This document shows, piece by piece, positions 58,271-64,000 of a DNA stretch of 64,000 bases. Origin of the DNA: an uncultured Bacteroidota bacterium (GTDB lineage Bacteria > Bacteroidota > Bacteroidia > Bacteroidales > P3); contig CACYKY010000002.1 of assembly GCA_902775135.1 (NCBI GenBank), positions 62,001 to 126,000 of the forward strand. The letters are read 5' to 3'. A model generated the notes under the pieces. That model had not been told where the DNA came from. It searched no databases and saw only the letters and a program-made list of their open reading frames with translations. The first letter of the stretch is position 1. The number at the start of each line of letters is the position of its first letter. Position numbers and translations under genes: made by a program.

Positions 58271-59344
58271 ATGATACATGTAGCCATAGTCATACTCAAC
58301 TGGAACGGCCGTTCAATGCTCGAGCGCTTCATGCCTTCGGTGGTCAAGTATTCCCTGATGGACAGCGAATCGGAGGCTGGATGGCAGACCCCTAACAGCG
58401 AGCCGCTGGACATCAGTTCCGAGGTGGTCGTCGCCGACAATGGGTCGAGCGACGACTCCGTTGCGTTCCTTCACAGCCGCTACCCCGAGGTGCGTCTTGT
58501 GCAACTCGATAAGAACTATGGGTTCGCCGAGGGTTACAATCGTGCATTGGCACAGGTGGAAGCTGACTATTATGTATTGCTCAACAGCGATGTGGAATGC
58601 ACGCCGCACTGGGTACAGCCGGTGGTGAGCATGATGGAGCGCGAGTCCGACGTGGCTATAGCCCAGCCGAAACTGCTGATGTACGACCGAAAGGACACCT
58701 TTGAGTATGCTGGCGGTGCCGGTGGTTTTATTGACCACTACGGCTACCCCTTCTGCCGGGGACGTCTGTTCTCCACCCTCGAACGCGACCATGGACAGTA
58801 CGACGACGAGTGCAAGATTTTCTGGGCGTCGGGAGCCGCCATGTTTGTCCGTGCCAGTGTCTTCCACGAGCTCGGTGGCCTCGACGGCGACTTCTTTGCC
58901 CACATGGAAGAGATTGACTTCTGTTGGCGGGCTAAGAACAACGGATACGAAGTGCGCTATTGTCCCCGCTCGACGGTTTTTCATGTCGGTGGCGGCACGC
59001 TTCCCAAGAGTTCGCCTTTCAAGACACGTCTCAATTTCCGCAACAATCTCGCTATGCTTTACAAAAACCTGCCTGCGTCCCGTCAGCGCAAAGTGGTGCG
59101 TCGCCGTTTGGTGCTGGATTGGGTAGCGGCAGTGAAATTCCTGCTGCAGGGCAATTTGGGCGAGTTCAAGGCTGTCGGTCAGGCACACTGCGAGTTCCGT
59201 TCCATGAAATCCAGATTGGATGTCAAGCGCGAAGCCATTCAGCATCGCACGGTCAGTTGCGTCTATCGCCGTCTTGTCCTTTTCGACTATTATCTGCTGC
59301 GTCATACACTTTTCTCCTCCTTGGGTGCAAGATTTGTCAAGTGA
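58271..59344 (+). CDS. Family 2 glycosyltransferase
   Basis: 357 residues: VAIVILNWNGRSMLERFMPS, VVADNGSSDDSVAFL, KNYGFAEGYNRAL, LLNSDVECT (DxD-like), FWASGAAMFVRASVF, GDFFAHMEEIDFCWRAKNNGY. It is soluble or peripheral; no clear membrane helix except a weak C-terminal segment. It resembles rhamnosyl- and GlcNAc-transferases of surface-polysaccharide synthesis. It lies 14 bp after the acyltransferase gene and before a terminator, suggesting an envelope-lipid/glycan unit with it. Confidence 0.9.
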   Translation: MIHVAIVILNWNGRSMLERFMPSVVKYSLMDSESEAGWQTPNSEPLDISSEVVVADNGSSDDSVAFLHSRYPEVRLVQLDKNYGFAEGYNRALAQVEADYYVLLNSDVECTPHWVQPVVSMMERESDVAIAQPKLLMYDRKDTFEYAGGAGGFIDHYGYPFCRGRLFSTLERDHGQYDDECKIFWASGAAMFVRASVFHELGGLDGDFFAHMEEIDFCWRAKNNGYEVRYCPRSTVFHVGGGTLPKSSPFKTRLNFRNNLAMLYKNLPASRQRKVVRRRLVLDWVAAVKFLLQGNLGEFKAVGQAHCEFRSMKSRLDVKREAIQHRTVSCVYRRLVLFDYYLLRHTLFSSLGARFVK

Positions 59345-59358
59345 CATATAATAAAACC

Positions 59359-59396
59359 ATAGCCCCGGACCATTGTCGGGGGCTATTGTTGTTTTT
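59359..59396 (+). terminator. Rho-independent terminator between convergent genes
   Basis: ATAGCCCCGGAC / GTCGGGGGCTAT with one mismatch and CATT loop, then TTGTTGTTTTTG. Confidence 0.85.
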
Positions 59397-59415
59397 GTAG
59401 ATGAGCCTTGTGGGG

Positions 59416-60042
59416 CTATTCCGATTTCTTTTCCTTGAGGTTGCGGTGCTCCTCGTTGAGGCCGTCGAGGATTTCCTGCGTGATGTCCATTCCGGGGTTG
59501 AGGTATAGGGTGGGGGAGTTCTCGAAGGTTTTGCGGAGGATGACGTCGAACTTCTGGTTCTGTGCGTTGTATTCGCGCACGAAGGCGAAGATGGCGTTGA
59601 GGAGTTTGGTGTTCTCCTCAATCTGGCGCTCCATGATTTTGGCAGTGAGTTCCTGCTCCAGGGTGGCCATCTTCTCCGAGCGTTGCTTCAGCTCTGCCTC
59701 CTTGGCTTCCTGTTGCGTGCGGGTCAGCTTGTCGCCATTCTTCAGGTAGTCTTGATAGTCTTTTTGGAATTTCTCAATCTGCTGGCGGCCGTATTGCTCC
59801 TGCTGGCTCTTGTAGGCGAGGAGTTCGGCTTCGAGTTCTTTGGCATATTCGTAGTTGGCCAGCAGCGTGTCGGTGTCGACGTAAGCAATGGTCAACCCAC
59901 CCTCTTTCTGGAGGGGGGCGGCGGCTTCAGGGTTCACCTTGCTCTTGGGAGCCGAGGTGAAATGAAGGATGTAGATGCCGATAAGGCCAAGCAACAGCAC
60001 GGCGTTGCAGGCCATAAGGATTTTGGTTGTCTTATTTTCCAT
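59416..60042 (-). CDS. OmpH/Skp-family periplasmic chaperone-like protein
   Basis: 208 residues with one N-terminal membrane segment (about 8-28) and long coiled coils (about 65-150: ELEAELLAYKSQQEQYGRQQ, EKMATLEQELTAKIMER), ending in ITQEILDGLNEEH. IAYVDTDTLLANYEYAKELE is the Skp/OmpH opening. Family members hold unfolded outer-membrane proteins in the periplasm; this one keeps a membrane anchor. It lies 6 bp downstream of gltX. Confidence 0.88.
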   Translation of the reverse strand: MENKTTKILMACNAVLLLGLIGIYILHFTSAPKSKVNPEAAAPLQKEGGLTIAYVDTDTLLANYEYAKELEAELLAYKSQQEQYGRQQIEKFQKDYQDYLKNGDKLTRTQQEAKEAELKQRSEKMATLEQELTAKIMERQIEENTKLLNAIFAFVREYNAQNQKFDVILRKTFENSPTLYLNPGMDITQEILDGLNEEHRNLKEKKSE

Positions 60043-60048
60043 GATGTT

Positions 60049-61593
60049 TTAATTTACTTTGATTTTTTCAATGGCGCGATTGACGCGACGGATGGTTTCT
60101 TCTTTGCCGAGCATCATCACCAGGGTGATCATGTCGGGTCCCACGGTGCGACCCACCACGGCGATGCGGAGCGAGTTCATCACCTTGCCGGTGTTCAGCC
60201 CATTGGCGGCGATGTAGTCGTCGAGCAAGGCCTTGTGGATGGCTTCGTATTCGAAGGGGACGCTGTTCAGGATATCGATGACCTTCTGCATGTGGATGTG
60301 CATGTCGGGCGTCCAACGTTTGGCCACGTCTTTCTCGTTGTACTCCGTGGGTGCCACGAAGAAGTAGCAGCAGGTCTCCCACAGCTCGCTGGGGAAGGTG
60401 ATGCGTTCCTTCATCATGCCGGCCACCTTGACCACGTAGGCATGGTCGGCGGCGACACCATGTTCTTTCATTTGCGCTTCGAGGTACGAGGCCACTTCCT
60501 CGTCGCTCAGTTTCTGGAAATATTCATGGTTGAACCACTTGGCTTTGTCCAGGTTGAATTTGGCGCCGTTCTTGCTGATGTGTTCAATATTGAAGAGTTT
60601 GATGAGCTCGTCCATGGACATAATCTCTTGGTAAACGGGGTTGGCTCCGTTGTCGCCTTCCCGTTTGCCCGGGTTCCACCCCAGCAATGCCAGCATGTTG
60701 ACCACAGCCTCGGGCAGATAGCCTTTTTCGCGGTAGCCGCTGCTGATTTCGCCACTCTTGGGGTCGTGCCATTCCAGTGGGAAGACGGGGAATCCCAATC
60801 GGTCGCCGTCGCGTTTGCTGAGTTTGCCGTTGCCCTCCGGCTTGAGCAACAGGGGCAGGTGGGCAAACTGCGGCGCTTCCCATCCGAAAGCTTTGTAGAG
60901 CATCACGTGCAGCGGTGCGCTCGGCAGCCATTCTTCGCCGCGGATGACGTGGGTGATCTCCATCGTGTGGTCGTCTACAATGTTGGCCAGGTGGTAGGTG
61001 GGCATGCCGTCGCTCTTGAACAGCACCTTGTCGTCCAGCAGACGGCTGTTCATCGTCACGTCGCCACGAATCAGGTCGTGCACCGTGATGTCGATGTTGT
61101 CGGGGAACTTGAAACGCACCACATAGGGCTCGCCGGCGTCGATACGGCGCTGTGCTTCCTCCATGCCGAGGCTGAGGCTGTTCTCCATCCCGCCGCGGGT
61201 GTTGCAGTCGTATTGGAAAGTCTTTTTCTGTGCCTCGTATTCTTTGCGCTTGGCCTCCAGGGCCTCGGGTTTGTCGAAGGCGTAGTAGGCCCAGCCGTCG
61301 GCAATGAGCTGGTCGGCATACTGGCGATACATGGGCTTGCGGTCGCTCTGACGATAGGGGCCATAGGGACCTCCGATGTGGACACCTTCGTCGAACTTGA
61401 TACCCAGCCAGTCGAGGGCCTCGATGATGTATTGTTCGGCACCCGGGACAAAGCGGGTTTGGTCGGTATCCTCGATACGGAGTATCATCTTGCCGCCTTG
61501 CTGGCGGGCGAAGAGGTAGTTATAGAGGGCGGTACGCACACCGCCGATGTGGAGCGGCCCAGTGGGGGAGGGGGCAAATCTTACTCTTACCAT
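60049..61593 (-). CDS. gltX: Glutamyl-tRNA synthetase
   Basis: 514 residues: HIGH-type motif [16 protein letters not shown] (residues 9-24), [49 protein letters not shown] as the KMSKS loop, and an anticodon-binding C-terminal domain. Length is slightly above the common 470-490. No terminator separates it from ompH downstream or from the beta-barrel gene upstream (61655), so the three may be one transcript. Confidence 0.96.
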   Translation of the reverse strand: MVRVRFAPSPTGPLHIGGVRTALYNYLFARQQGGKMILRIEDTDQTRFVPGAEQYIIEALDWLGIKFDEGVHIGGPYGPYRQSDRKPMYRQYADQLIADGWAYYAFDKPEALEAKRKEYEAQKKTFQYDCNTRGGMENSLSLGMEEAQRRIDAGEPYVVRFKFPDNIDITVHDLIRGDVTMNSRLLDDKVLFKSDGMPTYHLANIVDDHTMEITHVIRGEEWLPSAPLHVMLYKAFGWEAPQFAHLPLLLKPEGNGKLSKRDGDRLGFPVFPLEWHDPKSGEISSGYREKGYLPEAVVNMLALLGWNPGKREGDNGANPVYQEIMSMDELIKLFNIEHISKNGAKFNLDKAKWFNHEYFQKLSDEEVASYLEAQMKEHGVAADHAYVVKVAGMMKERITFPSELWETCCYFFVAPTEYNEKDVAKRWTPDMHIHMQKVIDILNSVPFEYEAIHKALLDDYIAANGLNTGKVMNSLRIAVVGRTVGPDMITLVMMLGKEETIRRVNRAIEKIKVN

Positions 61594-61654
61594 TTACTTT
61601 CTATAAATTTATGAGGCTAAATGAAAAATGTTCTTGATAAATAGAAATACCCAA

Positions 61655-62422
61655 TTATTCTTTCATGAAACTTCCGAGGCTGTAGCTGACGGAGAGCATG
61701 TAGGCTACGTTGTGGCCGTTGGGGATCTTGACGTCAACCTTGCTGCTGCCGCCGGCGGCGTTCTCGATGATGCGGAGGATGTCGTCGCCCTCCGAGGTGG
61801 CGAGGAAGCCGTGGTCGATGTAGATGGAGGCCGACAGGCGCTTGTATTCGTAACAGAATCCGAAGATGGCGCTGACGTCGAGACGGTTGACGTGGTTGAA
61901 GACCTTGCGGTCGTCGGGCGAGCCGTTGAAGTTGACGTCGTAGTTGGCCGTCGAGGAGGTGATGCCGGGGGTGATGCGGCGGTCACCATAGCTGCCGAAG
62001 AGACCGTAGCTTACCGACGGACCCAGGAATACTCCCACCACATGCCCCGAGGCGCGGATGGGCAGCTCGTAGTGCACGCAAGCCAGGATGGGCAGCTGGA
62101 TGTAGTAGGAATGGTAGTAGCCCTCGCGGAACATCAGGCTGGCTCCGTTCTCCAGCACCTCCTGGAAATTGCCACCGCGACGTGTCAGGTTGAGTCCCGT
62201 CTGCAGGTAGAAGGTCTCGGCAAGCACACTCTCGCTCTGGGCGAAGGTGTAGTTGATGTAGCCGCCGATGGAGGCTCCCAGAATGGGCGATTTCGAGGCC
62301 AGGTCGTCGTCCATGGTGGCCAGGCCTACGCCGATTTTCACGCCATAGTCGCCAAACTGCGCATGTGCGCTTCCCATAAGTCCTATAAGTCCTATAAGTC
62401 CTATAAGTCCTATTTTCTTCAT
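61655..62422 (-). CDS. Outer-membrane beta-barrel protein with repeat-encoded signal peptide
   Basis: 255 residues from the ATG at 62422: signal peptide MKKIGLIGLIGLIGLMGSAHAQ, then alternating aromatic strands (YYIQLPILACVHYELPI, NVAYMLSVSYSLGSFMKE) as in PorT-like barrels. The hydrophobic core IGLIGLIGLIGL is encoded by four 9-bp repeats. The upstream in-frame ATG at 62452 lies inside the DPP IV gene and is rejected. Function unknown; export to the outer membrane is inferred. Confidence 0.83.
   Translation of the reverse strand: MKKIGLIGLIGLIGLMGSAHAQFGDYGVKIGVGLATMDDDLASKSPILGASIGGYINYTFAQSESVLAETFYLQTGLNLTRRGGNFQEVLENGASLMFREGYYHSYYIQLPILACVHYELPIRASGHVVGVFLGPSVSYGLFGSYGDRRITPGITSSTANYDVNFNGSPDDRKVFNHVNRLDVSAIFGFCYEYKRLSASIYIDHGFLATSEGDDILRIIENAAGGSSKVDVKIPNGHNVAYMLSVSYSLGSFMKE
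62375..62410. repeat. Four-copy 9-bp repeat encoding the IGL signal-peptide core
   Basis: Four TATAAGTCC units in register (the first begins C instead of T). Minus-strand translation yields IGL per unit. Confidence 0.95.
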
Positions 62423-62435
62423 CTTATCTGTGTAT

Positions 62436-64000
62436 TTAAAGTTTTCTTTCAATAAAGTCGGTCATCAGCTGATAGAGGTTCAGACGGGTGCGGCCCGTAT
62501 TGTCGTAGATGCTGTGGTTCTTGTTGGGGTAGATGCGGAACTCGAACTGCTTGCCGGCATTCTCCAGCTTCTCTACCATTTCGGCGCTGTTCTGGAAGTG
62601 GACGTTGTCGTCGCCGGTGCCATGGATGAGCAGGTAGTTGCCCTTCAGCTGGTTGGCGAAGTTCAGGGGCGAGTTCTCGTCGTAGCCCTTGGCGTTGTCC
62701 TGCGGAAGGGCTAGGAAGCGCTCGGTGTAGATGTTGTCGTAGTAGCGCCAGTTCATCACCGGTGCCACCGCAATGGCAGCCTTGAAAACATCGTTGCCCT
62801 TGAGCAGCGAGAGGGTGGAGAGATAGCCGCCGAAGCTCCAGCCCCAGATGCCGATGCGGTCCTTGTCCACCCAGCTCTGCTGGCCCAGCCAGCGGGCAGC
62901 CTCGATGGCGTCCTCGCATTCCATGCGGCCCAAGTCGCGGTAGGTCTGCTTCTTGAACTGTGCTCCGCGTCCGCCCGTACCTCTGCCGTCGAAGCAGAAG
63001 ACCACGTAGCCCTTCTCGGCCAGCATGTGGTACCAGTAGTAGTCGGAGTAGCCGTAGCTGTTCGAGACCTGCTGGTTGCCGGGACCACCATAGACGTAGA
63101 TAAGCACCGGGTATTTCTTCGTCGCATCACTCTTGTCAAAGTCTTTCGGTGTGATGGTGTAGTAGTTCAACTCCGTGCCCTTGCCGGTCTTGAAACTTCC
63201 AAACTCCTTGTGCTGAGTGCCGTAGTCGAACATCTTGCCCTGCAGCTCGCTGTTGTTCTGCAACACTTTCACCAGCGTGCCGCGCGAGTTGTGCAGTGTA
63301 TAGACCGGCGGCATGTTGGCATTGCTGTAGGTGCAGATGTAGTATTTGCAGCCGTTGCTGAAAGTGGCGTTGTAAGTGCCCTCGACAAACCCTTCCGAAC
63401 GGTCGCCAAAGGAATACCTTTTGTTGCTGCCTTCATAAATGTCGTTCATCTGGGCGGGCTTATAATTGAGGCACTGCTTCTTGCTCCCGTCGAAGTTCAC
63501 CATGAAGAGGCTTTTGTTGATGGCACCGTGTTCGCGGCTGGTGTAGTAGAGGCGCTGGTTCTTGACATCGATTCCGGGGACATCGCAAATCTCATAGTTG
63601 CCGCTGGTTACCTGCTTGACGAGCTTGCCGTCCATGTCGTAGAAGTAGATATGGCGGTAGCCATCCTTCTCGCTGGTGATGAGCATCTGCTCTTTGGCCT
63701 TCTTGCCTTTGCCCACGGTGATGAACTGCCATGTGTCGGGCACCTCGACGTAGGTGTCGCATTGTTCATCGTACATGATATAGATGCGGTTGTTCCCCTC
63801 TCTGACATCGTATGTAACGATTTGCATGTGGTTTTGCAAGCGGTTCATACTCATCACGGCCAGCACTTCCGAGTTGTTGGTCCACTGGAAACGAGGGATG
63901 TATTCCCACTCGTCAAACAACTTTGTGTCGAACAAGATAGAGGCATTGAAAAGGTTCTTCTGTTTTTCAATGTCATACACTTTCATCATCACCCTCGAGT
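62436..64000 (-). CDS. DPP IV-like S9 peptidase, C-terminal part (5' end outside window)
   Basis: The frame is open to the window edge (SRVMMKVYDIEKQ at the start), so at least 521 residues are seen and the N-terminal propeller is incomplete. The catalytic Ser lies in GIWGWSFGGYLS, the Asp in GTGDDNVHF, and the His in NKNHSIYD: an intact alpha/beta-hydrolase triad. VYGGPGNQQVSNSYG and the propeller blades (YRHIYFYDMDGKLVKQVTSG) match dipeptidyl peptidase IV. In Bacteroidales these enzymes cut X-Pro dipeptides from periplasmic peptides. The GTG at 63992 is not the start. Confidence 0.93.
   Translation of the reverse strand, partial: SRVMMKVYDIEKQKNLFNASILFDTKLFDEWEYIPRFQWTNNSEVLAVMSMNRLQNHMQIVTYDVREGNNRIYIMYDEQCDTYVEVPDTWQFITVGKGKKAKEQMLITSEKDGYRHIYFYDMDGKLVKQVTSGNYEICDVPGIDVKNQRLYYTSREHGAINKSLFMVNFDGSKKQCLNYKPAQMNDIYEGSNKRYSFGDRSEGFVEGTYNATFSNGCKYYICTYSNANMPPVYTLHNSRGTLVKVLQNNSELQGKMFDYGTQHKEFGSFKTGKGTELNYYTITPKDFDKSDATKKYPVLIYVYGGPGNQQVSNSYGYSDYYWYHMLAEKGYVVFCFDGRGTGGRGAQFKKQTYRDLGRMECEDAIEAARWLGQQSWVDKDRIGIWGWSFGGYLSTLSLLKGNDVFKAAIAVAPVMNWRYYDNIYTERFLALPQDNAKGYDENSPLNFANQLKGNYLLIHGTGDDNVHFQNSAEMVEKLENAGKQFEFRIYPNKNHSIYDNTGRTRLNLYQLMTDFIERKL

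Noticed and set aside
1..64000. Defence islands, prophage, insertion sequences, rRNA operons
   Set aside because: No transposase, integrase, phage structural, restriction, toxin-antitoxin or rRNA sequence was recognised in any part of the window.

Overview
The window looks like a chromosome segment of a member of the order Bacteroidales (phylum Bacteroidota), probably an anaerobic gut or rumen type with moderately high GC. Evidence: repeated promoters of the Bacteroides form (TTTG, 18-20 bp, TAnnTTTG); cargo with gliding-motility/type IX secretion (T9SS) C-terminal domains; GldH; a GWxTD protein; an Rnf complex; a VTC/DUF4956 pair; and weak Shine-Dalgarno use. I cannot name a genus.

Layout. 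1-2.9 kb: the end of an MBOAT/SGNH O-acylation pair, anmK and a thioredoxin remnant. 3.0-8.4 kb: a CAT-anticodon tRNA, meaB, hemW, an orphan lipoprotein, and SPOR and universal-stress genes. 8.7-13.3 kb: rnfBCDGE with no rnfA. 13.4-17.0 kb: a secreted orphan and a 1030-residue T9SS cargo protein. 17.0-22.4 kb: dnaG, a sigma-54-type activator, aroA, miaA. 22.6-29.2 kb: a TetR-controlled efflux operon (TolC, HlyD, two ATPases, two permeases) resembling E. coli ybhGFSR. 29.3-33.3 kb: an orphan with a structured leader, hbd and crt, and a CCA-adding enzyme. 33.3-39.5 kb: a MORN lipoprotein, DUF4956/VTC, uvrC-gldH, asd. 39.6-51.8 kb (minus strand): T9SS cargo, mltG, a GNAT protein, recG, coaD, a beta-barrel, a GT2, topA. 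52.0-59.3 kb (plus strand): nadE, a Pif1-like helicase, GWxTD, an acyltransferase, a GT2. 59.4-64 kb (minus strand): ompH, gltX, a beta-barrel, and a DPP IV-like peptidase cut by the window edge.

The genes are mostly housekeeping plus cell envelope, and no defence system or mobile element was recognised. Rnf couples ferredoxin and NAD+ to an ion gradient. Hbd and Crt interconvert acetoacetyl-, 3-hydroxybutyryl- and crotonyl-CoA, and MeaB points to methylmalonyl-CoA/propionate chemistry, so fermentative acyl-CoA metabolism is a reasonable inference. The most unusual signals are: short tandem repeats, mostly 7-bp period with different unit sequences, that begin at or next to stop codons of at least eleven genes; repeat-derived coding segments in RecG, a GNAT protein and two signal peptides; a NAD synthetase whose glutaminase triad looks lost; and a displaced hemW 3' tail that suggests recombination.
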